Of a stretch of DNA of 64,000 nucleotides, positions 26,291-35,355 are shown piece by piece. The DNA comes from Jiulongibacter sp024742395 (lineage in GTDB: Bacteria > Bacteroidota > Bacteroidia > Cytophagales > Spirosomataceae), in contig OZ252236.1 in assembly GCA_965249455.1 (NCBI GenBank), forward strand, positions 2,604,001 through 2,668,000, given 5' to 3'. Position 1 is the stretch's first letter. Each line of letters begins with the position of its first letter. The position numbers and the translations under genes were made by a program. A model generated the notes under the pieces. That model was not told the origin of the DNA. It worked only from the letters and a program-made list of their open reading frames with translations, and did not search any database.

Positions 26291-27856
26291 ATGAATAAGG
26301 AATTCACATTTAAATATTTTGGAAAAGACTTTTCTGCGGGTCTTGTAGTGTTTCTGGTGGCATTACCCCTATGTTTGGGTATATCTTTGGCCTCAGAAGC
26401 TCCACTTTTCTCTGGTATCATTGCGGGTATCATTGGTGGAATTGTCGTTGGGGCAATTAGTGGCTCCAGATTAGGGGTTAGTGGCCCTGCAGCAGGTTTG
26501 GCAGTGATAGTGGCTGGTGCCATTGCTGATATGCCTAGCTACGAGATCTTCTTGGTTTCTGTAGTACTAGGAGGTGCTATACAGCTTGGATTGGGGCTAA
26601 TTGGAGCTGGTAAAATTGCATTTTATTTCCCTTCTTCTGTGATTAAGGGAATGTTGGCGGCCATTGGTATCACAATTATTTTGAAGCAAATACCTCATGC
26701 TTTTGGTATTGACAGAGACCCTGAAGGTGATTTTGAATTTTTACAGCCTGATGGCGAAAACACTTTTTCTGAGTTGCTAAATCTTAGCCATTTCACTGAA
26801 GGTGCTCTAATAATCGGGGTGATCTGTATGGCAATTTTGCTCATTTGGGATAGACCATGGATAAAAAATAATAAGATTCTAGGAATGATACCTGGTCCTC
26901 TTTTGGCGGTGTTTGCAGGTATTTTTATTAATATGTTTTATCCTGAGAACCTAAGTTTGGCGAGTTCTCACTTAGTAGAATTACCTACTATTGAATCGCT
27001 ATCTGAGGTTAGTAGCTTGTTAACTTTTCCTGATTTCTCAGCTATCACCAACTTTACTGTTATTAAAACAGCCTTCTTAATAGCCATCATTGCGAGTTTA
27101 GAAACACTTTTATGTGTTGAAGCTACAGATAGGTTAGATCCAAGAAAAAACATAACTCCTACTAATAAAGAGCTTGTGGCTCAAGGTGTAGGTAATATGA
27201 TGTCTGGATTGATTGGTGGTATTCCGGTTACTCAGGTTATAGTAAGAAGTTCAGCGAATATTCAGGCGGGGGGTAGAACCAAGTTATCTGCTATCATTCA
27301 TGGCTTTTTGCTATTAGGTTGTGTATTGCTAATACCTGATATTTTAAATATGATCCCACTTTCTGCTTTAGCAGCAGTACTTATTGTGGTTGGTTATAAA
27401 TTAGCGAAACCAGAGCTTTTTAAGAAGATGTATCATGAAGGGCAAGATCAGTTTATCCCTTTCATGGTGACTATCGTTGCTGTATTGTTCACAGACCTAC
27501 TAATCGGTATTTTGATCGGTTTAATGGTAGGTATTGGTTATGTGCTTTACACTAACTTTAAATCGGCTATTAAGCCTACTAAGAAAGATAAGCACACAAT
27601 TGTGAACTTTAAAAAGGATGTATTCTTCTATAACAGAGCGGAGTTAATTAAAATTTTCAGCAATTTGGAAGAAGGGGATGAGCTAACGTTAGACGGAAGA
27701 AATGTAGACTTTATGGATCATGACATCTTTCTGGCGATAGAAGATTTTGTCAGAGATGCAGACAAAAAGAAAATTAAAGTAAATGTCCTTGATATTACCA
27801 GAACCAAAATCAGGTTTGGTAAAAATGAGACGGTAGAATTAAACGAATCGAAATAA
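26291..27856 (+). CDS. SulP family anion (bicarbonate) transporter
   Basis: A 521-residue SLC26/SulP protein. It has the N-terminal gate-domain start GKDFSAGLVVFLVALPLCLGI, the conserved SGPAAGLAVIVAGAI, and some 12-14 membrane helices. A short C-terminal STAS domain (about 435-521) includes LDGRNVDFMDHDIFLAIEDF. SulP proteins carry sulfate, bicarbonate or other anions, sometimes with Na+. The beta-carbonic anhydrase starts 4 bp downstream, which points to bicarbonate uptake and interconversion with CO2. The substrate is inferred from context only. Confidence 0.88.
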   Translation: MNKEFTFKYFGKDFSAGLVVFLVALPLCLGISLASEAPLFSGIIAGIIGGIVVGAISGSRLGVSGPAAGLAVIVAGAIADMPSYEIFLVSVVLGGAIQLGLGLIGAGKIAFYFPSSVIKGMLAAIGITIILKQIPHAFGIDRDPEGDFEFLQPDGENTFSELLNLSHFTEGALIIGVICMAILLIWDRPWIKNNKILGMIPGPLLAVFAGIFINMFYPENLSLASSHLVELPTIESLSEVSSLLTFPDFSAITNFTVIKTAFLIAIIASLETLLCVEATDRLDPRKNITPTNKELVAQGVGNMMSGLIGGIPVTQVIVRSSANIQAGGRTKLSAIIHGFLLLGCVLLIPDILNMIPLSALAAVLIVVGYKLAKPELFKKMYHEGQDQFIPFMVTIVAVLFTDLLIGILIGLMVGIGYVLYTNFKSAIKPTKKDKHTIVNFKKDVFFYNRAELIKIFSNLEEGDELTLDGRNVDFMDHDIFLAIEDFVRDADKKKIKVNVLDITRTKIRFGKNETVELNESK

Positions 27857-27860
27857 GAAT

Positions 27861-28496
27861 ATGAAAGTATACGAAAAACTATTAGACGAGAATAAAAAAT
27901 GGGCCGCACAGCAAGCAGAGACAGATCCGGCTTTTTTTGAAAAAATGGCGGCTGGTCAAAGCCCTGATTTTTTATGGATTGGATGTGCCGATAGCCGTGC
28001 TCCTGCAGACAGAATCACTAATACTCAACCAGGACAAATTTTTGTTCACAGAAATGTAGCAAACCTGGTAGTTCATACTGATTTGAATATGTTGGCTGTA
28101 CTACAATACGCTGTAGAGGTTCTTAAAGTGAAGCACATTATGGTAGTGGGTCACTACGGATGCGGTGGTGTGAAAGCTGCGATGTCTCATAGTGAAATGG
28201 GTATGATCAATAAATGGGTAAGAAACATTAAAGAAGTTTACGCCGATAACAGAGATGAACTTGATGCCATTTCAAATGAGAATGCCAAATTTGATAGAAT
28301 GGTAGAACTGAATGTTATGCATCAGGTGAAAAACCTAATCAAAACATCCATCGTACAAAAGGCTTGGAAAAATGGTGATGGCCCCTACCTTCATGGCTGG
28401 ATTTTGAAGCTGGATTCGGGTACAATTAATCAGATTTATGAGGTAGCTCCCGGAGATCTTTCTGAGGTAGATGATATCTTTAGATATGATATTTAA
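27861..28496 (+). CDS. Beta-carbonic anhydrase
   Basis: A 211-residue cytoplasmic zinc enzyme that interconverts CO2 and bicarbonate. The zinc ligands are C42 (in WIGCADSRAPADRI), H98 and C101 (in VVGHYGCGG). The catalytic Asp-Arg dyad is D44/R46. Its length and C-terminal helix fit the beta class. It follows the SulP transporter by 4 bp with no promoter between, so the pair works as a transporter-enzyme unit. A strong hairpin terminator ends the operon. Confidence 0.94.
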   Translation: MKVYEKLLDENKKWAAQQAETDPAFFEKMAAGQSPDFLWIGCADSRAPADRITNTQPGQIFVHRNVANLVVHTDLNMLAVLQYAVEVLKVKHIMVVGHYGCGGVKAAMSHSEMGMINKWVRNIKEVYADNRDELDAISNENAKFDRMVELNVMHQVKNLIKTSIVQKAWKNGDGPYLHGWILKLDSGTINQIYEVAPGDLSEVDDIFRYDI

Positions 28497-28513
28497 TTAA
28501 GAAGTCTTAATAG

Positions 28514-28544
28514 AAAGGGGTCGGTATTGCCGACCCCTTTTTTT
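28514..28544 (+). terminator. Rho-independent terminator of the SulP-carbonic anhydrase operon
   Basis: The perfect stem AAAGGGGTCGG (28514-28524) / CCGACCCCTTT (28530-28540) has a 5-base loop and runs into T residues. Confidence 0.93.
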
Positions 28545-28694
28545 GTTTAGAGGGTCTGTTTTGACTCGGGCTTTCTAAAATATATTTATAATCCAGACCC
28601 GTTTTTTGCAGTTTGTTTAGTAAATCATACCATCTATACACTTTCTTATGAAATATACTTTCCGCATTGTAATTTTAAACAAGCCGCTAATTAT

Positions 28695-29438
28695 ATGAGT
28701 AAAGTAGTCCTAATAGACGATGAGCCCAAAGCCATTGAGAGCTTGAAATGGGAACTGGAAAACTTCTGCCCGGAGGTAGAGGTTGTACAGACTTTTGTTG
28801 ACCCGAGAAAAGCCTTAAAGTACTTTGAAACTGAACAAGATATTGACTGTCTTTTTCTGGATATTGAAATGCCGCAGATGGACGGTTTCCGTTTTCTTGA
28901 TGAGTTAGAATTTAGGAATTTTGCAGTAATCATTACCACCGCTTATGATCAATACGGAATAAATGCAATTAAAGAAAGAGCTCTTGACTATCTTCTGAAG
29001 CCAATAGACTCAGACGATCTCATACAGGCCTGCGAAAAAATCAGTGAATACAAAAAGGAGCATTCGCTCAAGGATAAATTTGAAGAGATTTTGGTTAATG
29101 CCATGGCCAATGCCACTTCGGCTAATAGACGTATTGGCCTCAACGTAGATGGTAAAATAGTATTCTTACGCCCCGATGAGGTAATATACTGTGAAGGCGA
29201 TGGAAATTATACCTCGGTTTATCTTGAAAACCAAGAAAAGCTTTTCATTACTCAGACCTTGAAAAAAATGGAAGACAAGCTCTCAGGCAATGAGTTTTAT
29301 AGAATTCATAACTCGTTTATTATCAATCTTACCAAAGTCAGAGAATATCAAAAAACAGATTCTTTGGTAATAATGACTGATGGGAAAAGTATACCTGTAT
29401 CAAGAAATAGGAAATCAGACTTTTTAGGAAAGTTTTAG
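28695..29438 (+). CDS. LytTR-type response regulator
   Basis: A 247-residue two-component regulator. The receiver domain (about 1-120) has the acidic pair in VVLIDDEPKAIES, the phospho-acceptor D56 in CLFLDIEMPQMDG, and the DYLLKPID lysine. The LytTR DNA-binding domain (about 145-247) shows IVFLRPDEVIYCEGDGNYTS and FYRIHNSFIINL. It probably responds to the kinase immediately downstream, whose GTG start overlaps this stop codon by one base (TAGTG). No target site is visible. A weak -7-like TACTTTCC lies upstream. Confidence 0.93.
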   Translation: MSKVVLIDDEPKAIESLKWELENFCPEVEVVQTFVDPRKALKYFETEQDIDCLFLDIEMPQMDGFRFLDELEFRNFAVIITTAYDQYGINAIKERALDYLLKPIDSDDLIQACEKISEYKKEHSLKDKFEEILVNAMANATSANRRIGLNVDGKIVFLRPDEVIYCEGDGNYTSVYLENQEKLFITQTLKKMEDKLSGNEFYRIHNSFIINLTKVREYQKTDSLVIMTDGKSIPVSRNRKSDFLGKF

Positions 29439-31348
29439 TGAAACGGAGCATTCAAATACTGACTATTTTTATTCTGGCACTTAGTTTATATGAAACAAGT
29501 GCTCAGGAATTCAAGAAACTTATTGATGATAAAGAGGATGATTATCTTGTGATTGATAGTACTCTTTCTTCAATCAAAAGAGACGAATCCAAACTTGAAG
29601 ATTTTCTGAATGCCTCAAGCAAAGTCAATTACTTAGATGGGATGATTTATGCTTATAATTCTATTGGTATAATTAATCGTAACAGGGCCGAATATCCCAA
29701 AGCAATAGAGTATCACAAAAAAGCTATTGAGCTTTCTGAGATATCAGAAAATATGGATTTGCATATTATTTCTTTGAATATGCTTGGAGTGGTTTACAGA
29801 AGAAAAGATGAAGTCAGACTGGCATTAGACTGTCATAAACAGGCTTTGGAGTTAGCTGAAAGGCACCCTGCCAATACCATTACCCGATTAAAAAGTCTGG
29901 CTATTTCCAGAAACAGTATTGGTAATTTATACATTGTACTTAAGCAGGAAGATTTAGCTGAAAAGGAATTTCTGGAGTCAATCAAAATAGAAGAGAAGCT
30001 AGGCAATAAGCTGGGTTTAGCTATAAACCATCAGAATTTGGGTAGTATTTATGAAGAAAGAGGGGAGTATGATAAGGCCTTAAAAAGCTACTATACCTCT
30101 TTGGATTATAATAATCAGATAGACTCTGATCTAGGAAGAGTAATTTGTCATAACAGCCTTGGTCAGATTTACCTAAAACAAGGCAAACCTGAAAAGGCTT
30201 TAACACTGATTGAGCCATCTATTGCAAAGGCTATTGAAATAGGAGATACCTACTATGTCTCGTTGGCCAAAGAAAACATGGGTTGGGCATTGATGGATTT
30301 AGGAAAATATAAAGAGGCTGAATCCTATATTAACGAGGGCCTCAAACTTGCCAAAGACAGAGGACTTCAATACTTCATTGCCGAAGGGTATAAATTACTC
30401 TCAAAACTAAATGAGAAGACAGGTGATTATAAAAAGGCTTTTGAGTATCAAAGGCTTTTCTATGAAAATGAAGAAAAGTATCTGAATGAGAGAAACCAGC
30501 AGTATGTGGCCGAGTTGATATTAAAATATGATTCTGAAAAGAAAAAGAGTCAGATTGAAATTCTGGAAAAGGAGAATGAATTAGTTAGTCTTAAACTTGC
30601 TGATAACAGACGTTTTTTAATTATTACCCTTATTTTGGCCTCTCTGTTAGGGGTAATATTTTATATCCTTTACAGACAAAGTATGCTGAATAAGGAAAAG
30701 GCTTTTCTGGCTTTGGAACAAAAAATGATGCGTTCACAGATGAATCCTCATTTTATATTTAACTCCCTGAATAGTATCAAGTTATATATAATAAATAACG
30801 ATAAAGATAAGGCGGTTTACTATCTCAACAAATTCTCTAAACTGATTCGAACCATTCTCTCTAACTCAAAAGAAAAGGACATCTCATTAGAGGATGAGCT
30901 CAGCACAATGGAGCTTTACATGAATATTGAGAATATTCGTTTTTCTAATAAGATTAACTTCGGAATGGAAATAGAAGACGGTTTGAAAACCAAGCACGTT
31001 AGAATACCATCTTTAATTCTTCAGCCATTTTTAGAAAACTCAATTTGGCATGGGCTCTCGCCAAAAGAAGGAGATAAACGCCTGATGCTTCGGGTCTTTA
31101 AATCTTCTGAGAAACAGCTCACCATTGAGATTGAAGATAACGGAGTGGGTCGTACCAGATCTCAGGAAATAAAGGCCACCAAGACGCTTAAGAATAAGTC
31201 TGTGGGCATAAGTATCACTGAAGAAAGATTAGATAATTACTTTAAAAATGTGGCAGGTGAGCATTCTCTGAAAATTATTGACCTATACGATGAAAACAAA
31301 GTGAGTTGCGGTACTAAAGTTGTACTCAATCTTCCACTGGCTGCCTAA
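29438..31348 (+). CDS. TPR-containing LytS-type sensor histidine kinase
   Basis: A 636-residue membrane kinase read from GTG. A signal peptide (about 1-22) precedes a periplasmic array of TPR repeats (about 70-370) with pairs such as AIEYHKKAIELSE and ALKSYYTSLDYNN. One transmembrane helix follows (RFLIITLILASLLGVIFYIL), then a His_kinase domain with the phospho-histidine H438 in MNPHFIFNSLNSIKLY and a C-terminal HATPase (DNGVGRTRS). This architecture is common in Bacteroidota. The ligand sensed by the TPR part is unknown. It is paired with the upstream LytTR regulator; its stop overlaps the convergent ceramidase-like gene. Confidence 0.92.
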   Translation: MKRSIQILTIFILALSLYETSAQEFKKLIDDKEDDYLVIDSTLSSIKRDESKLEDFLNASSKVNYLDGMIYAYNSIGIINRNRAEYPKAIEYHKKAIELSEISENMDLHIISLNMLGVVYRRKDEVRLALDCHKQALELAERHPANTITRLKSLAISRNSIGNLYIVLKQEDLAEKEFLESIKIEEKLGNKLGLAINHQNLGSIYEERGEYDKALKSYYTSLDYNNQIDSDLGRVICHNSLGQIYLKQGKPEKALTLIEPSIAKAIEIGDTYYVSLAKENMGWALMDLGKYKEAESYINEGLKLAKDRGLQYFIAEGYKLLSKLNEKTGDYKKAFEYQRLFYENEEKYLNERNQQYVAELILKYDSEKKKSQIEILEKENELVSLKLADNRRFLIITLILASLLGVIFYILYRQSMLNKEKAFLALEQKMMRSQMNPHFIFNSLNSIKLYIINNDKDKAVYYLNKFSKLIRTILSNSKEKDISLEDELSTMELYMNIENIRFSNKINFGMEIEDGLKTKHVRIPSLILQPFLENSIWHGLSPKEGDKRLMLRVFKSSEKQLTIEIEDNGVGRTRSQEIKATKTLKNKSVGISITEERLDNYFKNVAGEHSLKIIDLYDENKVSCGTKVVLNLPLAA

Positions 31349-32670
31349 TCTGCTGACTTGTCAATAATATCTCTGACAATTTCAGAGAAGTACTGACCAT
31401 TGTAAGGGCCAAACCAGTTCATAGTGGTGGTTTCATAGGTATTGATAGAGAAACGATCATCCTTAGTAATATAGCCGGCGTACCCCCCATTAAAGCTGGT
31501 AATGATTAGTTTTAAACCCTTATTCTCAGCGTAATTGTCTAAATCTTCCATTAATTCTCCGGAAAAATCACAGGGCAAGCCTACCATTAATAGATTGCCG
31601 ATTTTTAAGGAGTTTATGTAATTCGCTGAATTTCCGAAAAGCCAATTAAAGACCCAGGGACGCATAACCCATTTAGTACCTACTCTGGGAGAGGGCTTTC
31701 TTAAGGGAAGTGAAAGCGATGTGAATTTTAACGTTTCGGTTTGAATTAGAGCTTCGTCCTCATTTTTCGATAAGACTTCTTTCAGTACGCCATAACCTTG
31801 ATTTTCAATTTGCTCAAAGTCATTTTGACCAATCTCAATAGGGCCCATGCTTCCCACGGCACCTGCCATAAACATGGCAAAGTCATAGCTATTTTCTAAA
31901 GAGTCTACAAGCACTCCCGGATAATCTCGGGATAGTTCGTTCGTTTTAGAATCCAAAACCGTTGAATGTGCAGCATAGGTAGTAAGAATCGCCGTTTTGC
32001 TTCCAGTCTTAAAACTAATACTTCTAATAAATGGAGACACAGGTTCATCTTCTATGAGTCGATTTCTGATGTGCTGGTCATCAAAATCTTTTTCGAATAA
32101 CATAGAACCGGTTTCCAGCTTTTGGGCCGCCAGATCTACTGAGCTTAATACAGCCTTCGCAATAGACTTTTCAACTCCTTCATCATATTTTCCGGCAAAT
32201 AGTTTCCCAACAAGCGTGTTATACCAGCCCCCAATAGAATTATGTGAATGGGTGGCACCATAATAAATCGAAATGTTATTCTTGATTTCAGAACTTACTA
32301 AATCTCGTACAGTAGGAGGGATGATGAGAAGATCTGCAGAAACAAGAGCTACCATTTTATCCCCTTTTTCTAGCAAAATGGTTCTAACGTAAACTGAATC
32401 ATGAACTGCGTCAAAAGGTTTTCCTTTTCTTACCCCATACCCGGCTAAGGGAACCGGATGATCTGGAGTGAAATTTATCTTTGCCCAACCAATTTTAAGA
32501 CTGTCTTCTGAAGAATTAAGTTCAAAGTCAGTCTTTTCCAATTGCTCTTTCCATTCAGAATAATAGGCCATTTCCTGATATGGAGTATAGTCTATGGTTG
32601 TAAATAAGGATAGAAGAAGGCCAAAAATCAGTAGTAAGAATATGCCGGTACCTATTGCAAACTTTTTCAT
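31345..32670 (-). CDS. Neutral/alkaline ceramidase-like protein, membrane-anchored or exported
   Basis: A 441-residue protein with an N-terminal hydrophobic anchor (FAIGTGIFLLLIFGLLLSLF). The body resembles the N-terminal domain of neutral/alkaline ceramidases: LKIGWAKINFTPDHPVPLAGYG, GATHSHNSIGG with the metal histidines H141/H143, and AAHSTVLDSKTNELSRDYPG with H235. At the place where characterised enzymes have the nucleophile in G-N-M-S-P, this one reads GSMGP (273-277), so the Ser appears to be Gly. Ceramide hydrolysis is therefore doubtful. It lies 25 bp after the T9SS cargo gene, so it may be third in the pyrG operon. Confidence 0.75.
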   Translation of the reverse strand: MKKFAIGTGIFLLLIFGLLLSLFTTIDYTPYQEMAYYSEWKEQLEKTDFELNSSEDSLKIGWAKINFTPDHPVPLAGYGVRKGKPFDAVHDSVYVRTILLEKGDKMVALVSADLLIIPPTVRDLVSSEIKNNISIYYGATHSHNSIGGWYNTLVGKLFAGKYDEGVEKSIAKAVLSSVDLAAQKLETGSMLFEKDFDDQHIRNRLIEDEPVSPFIRSISFKTGSKTAILTTYAAHSTVLDSKTNELSRDYPGVLVDSLENSYDFAMFMAGAVGSMGPIEIGQNDFEQIENQGYGVLKEVLSKNEDEALIQTETLKFTSLSLPLRKPSPRVGTKWVMRPWVFNWLFGNSANYINSLKIGNLLMVGLPCDFSGELMEDLDNYAENKGLKLIITSFNGGYAGYITKDDRFSINTYETTTMNWFGPYNGQYFSEIVRDIIDKSAD

Positions 32671-32695
32671 TTTTAGCTTTTAGTGAAATTCAACG

Positions 32696-35350
32696 CTAAT
32701 AAGAATTCTTAACTATTTTAAAACTTTCAGCAGAGCTATCCACGAATACTCTTAAAAAATAGGTGCCTGCCGGAAGATTCTTTAAGTTAATCCTATTCTC
32801 GCCATCTGTTAAAATACCCTCTCCTTTTCTATTTCCTAAGATATCAAAAAGCCCAAATGTAGCAGTAGCGTTGGTTTTGGCATCAGTTTGAATATAAACA
32901 TATTCGCTGGCCGGGTTAGGGAATACCTTAATACTAGAAGATTTTTTTTCTGAACCTAAGACCAGAACCTCTACCATGGCTTGTCCAATAGCTTCGCCAA
33001 AACCGCATGAATTCTCTACGGTAGTAATAGCGTAACTTGTGCTTTGAAGAGGACTTACTGTCCAAATGTATGGAGTCTCAAATACGGTTAATTTTTGACC
33101 GTTAGGAGTAGTCAACGTCCAAGGTGCCGAACCGGTAAGCTCAATACTCAAATCGGCACTTTCTCCAATTTCGATTTGAGTATCACCGCTTAAAAGAGAT
33201 GTTGGTTTCTCCACTTTTTCAATAAGTTGTATTGAATTGCTTAGCACAGAACAACCGTTTTTTTCTATCCAAACCCTATAGTTCCCAGTCTTTTCTGCGT
33301 CTACATAAAAGTTATTTGAAACAGCATTTAAACTGTCATTCAGCCATTGATACCCTGAGGCTATTTCTGCAGTCTTAATACGTACGAAACCACCGTCAGG
33401 ACAAAATCCTATCGTATCTTGATTTGGGCTTAATTGCTTGCTGATTTCACTTAGTACAATAGAACGCGAGGCCTTTACAGTAGGACAAAACCCTAAATTT
33501 AAGTCGGCATTATAAACTCCGGAATTGCTTATGCTTTGAATTAATTCAGTTCCTAGCTTCTCTTCAGCTTTGTACCATTGAATTTGCAAATCGAGATAGG
33601 CACTCTCTCCAAGAGAATTTAAAACCATCTTACCGCTGCTGCCTAGTTTAACAGTCAACTCATTAAGGTGATCTGAACAGAGAGTAGTAGAAAGAGGCTC
33701 TATTGAGGCTTCAAAGGTGTTTAAGCTTACCCTCAATGGAGATGAAACGTACGAACACGAGCTGTCTATTTTTATGGTTAGCGAGTAATCTGCATTTTGT
33801 TTAGCTATGAGAGATTGTTCTTTCCCTTCAGAAATAATCTGATTATCTCTGCTCCATTGATATATTGTATTTGGATTCCTTAAACCGGGTATACTTACGG
33901 CAGACTTAAGTTTTACGCTGTCAGAACAGCTTGTTACCTCATTGATACCGCTATATATTTCAAAAGGAACAATACTTTTATGAAAGGTTACTGCCAAGGT
34001 ATCAGAGAATAAATCACACTCATTTGAGCCAAACTTCCCCTGTATATGATATTCTCCGCTTTGAGTAACATTATTGACATCAAATATGAAAGGTATATCT
34101 TTTAGTTTTTTACCGTCTTTGTATAATTCAAGTCCAAAGGCACTTCTGGTTAAATCATTGTCTCCTACAAATGGTACGAGGTTCAGAGATTGACCTTCGC
34201 AGGCCTCAGAACCCGTTAGTCCCTGCAGCTTGAATCCTTTAATAGGGCCTTTAGAAACTTTTAAAGGCTTAGAAAGTACCTGACATTCTCCTTGTTTTAT
34301 TCCGTATCGATAAATACCTGGTTCGTTTATCGTAATGTTTCTGCCATCACTATTTTTTAGTCCTTCTCCATCTTTCATCCAGAAGAACTTAACATCCTGT
34401 CTGTTCCTGTACGATTCAATGTTAAGTTGAAGGTCAGTTCCTTCACAAATACTCAATTCGCCGTTAGTTTGATTTATTGGGGTGCTTCTGATATCAATGG
34501 TCTTTAAACTTCCAATCTTCACCTTCATAGGTGAAGAGGTTGTCACACAGGCACCCTGCTGAATAACCAATTGGTAATCGCCGCTTTCAGCAGCCGAAAT
34601 GTTTTTGGAAACAGCACCTGCAATAGTATCACCATTAAATAACCACTGGTAACTCAGGTCAGGTATTGAAGGAGCATTTCCATAGATGTCAATAGCATAA
34701 CCGGTACACACTTCGGGCGTATGGTTGGTACTCAAATTGGCTTTATTGATTGAACCAATGGTAACTGTGGCCTTACCACCTACTTCATAGCTACAGTTTC
34801 CTCTTTTGATAGTTGAGGAGTAAACTCCGCTGCTGGATGCATTGTAAATGGAAGATGAAGCACCATCTATGAGCTCGCCATCCTTCTTCCATTGAATTTG
34901 GTCACCGGCTTGTAGCCCTGTATAAATTTCTACTGCAGAAGTATAACCAGAACATTGTGGCTGTGAATCATATTTCAGAAAAACTGACGGATATGCATCT
35001 ACGTTAAGGAATATCTGATTAGATAATACACCACTTTTAAGTGCTTTTATGAGTACATTGTTAGAGAATGTTGGTGTGATTAGAATGCTGTCAGCAGTCG
35101 TTTTACCTAATTCCAGTTGGTTGTTCTCATCAATATATTGTACCAGAGCAAATTCTTCGTCATCAGGAAATTCACCTGATAAACTAAATTTTAAATAATG
35201 GTTTTGGCTGTGACAGAGTGTGCCCGATGGGGCTGTAAGAGTGATAGTTTGAGAAAAACTACAAAAAGAACTTAAGAGAATCAGAATGAAGATAGGTCTT
35301 AACTTAAGTACTCTTCTAATTAAGCTCTCTAAAGTTCTAGTTGTGTTCAT
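32696..35350 (-). CDS. Large secreted multi-domain Ig-like protein with T9SS sorting domain
   Basis: An 884-residue protein with a signal peptide (about residues 10-33, hydrophobic ILILLSSFCSFSQ). About seven to eight repeats of roughly 90 residues follow, each with a Cys pair and the pattern YQW or IQWKKDGELI, then SGVY or SGDYQLVI, as in Ig-like or PKD-like adhesin domains. The last 75 residues form a type A T9SS sorting domain (VFPNPASEYVYIQ, LPAGTYFLRVFVD). No catalytic domain is visible, so an adhesive or structural role is likely. It starts 5 bp after the pyrG stop. Confidence 0.85.
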   Translation of the reverse strand: MNTTRTLESLIRRVLKLRPIFILILLSSFCSFSQTITLTAPSGTLCHSQNHYLKFSLSGEFPDDEEFALVQYIDENNQLELGKTTADSILITPTFSNNVLIKALKSGVLSNQIFLNVDAYPSVFLKYDSQPQCSGYTSAVEIYTGLQAGDQIQWKKDGELIDGASSSIYNASSSGVYSSTIKRGNCSYEVGGKATVTIGSINKANLSTNHTPEVCTGYAIDIYGNAPSIPDLSYQWLFNGDTIAGAVSKNISAAESGDYQLVIQQGACVTTSSPMKVKIGSLKTIDIRSTPINQTNGELSICEGTDLQLNIESYRNRQDVKFFWMKDGEGLKNSDGRNITINEPGIYRYGIKQGECQVLSKPLKVSKGPIKGFKLQGLTGSEACEGQSLNLVPFVGDNDLTRSAFGLELYKDGKKLKDIPFIFDVNNVTQSGEYHIQGKFGSNECDLFSDTLAVTFHKSIVPFEIYSGINEVTSCSDSVKLKSAVSIPGLRNPNTIYQWSRDNQIISEGKEQSLIAKQNADYSLTIKIDSSCSYVSSPLRVSLNTFEASIEPLSTTLCSDHLNELTVKLGSSGKMVLNSLGESAYLDLQIQWYKAEEKLGTELIQSISNSGVYNADLNLGFCPTVKASRSIVLSEISKQLSPNQDTIGFCPDGGFVRIKTAEIASGYQWLNDSLNAVSNNFYVDAEKTGNYRVWIEKNGCSVLSNSIQLIEKVEKPTSLLSGDTQIEIGESADLSIELTGSAPWTLTTPNGQKLTVFETPYIWTVSPLQSTSYAITTVENSCGFGEAIGQAMVEVLVLGSEKKSSSIKVFPNPASEYVYIQTDAKTNATATFGLFDILGNRKGEGILTDGENRINLKNLPAGTYFLRVFVDSSAESFKIVKNSY

Positions 35351-35355
35351 GTGTT

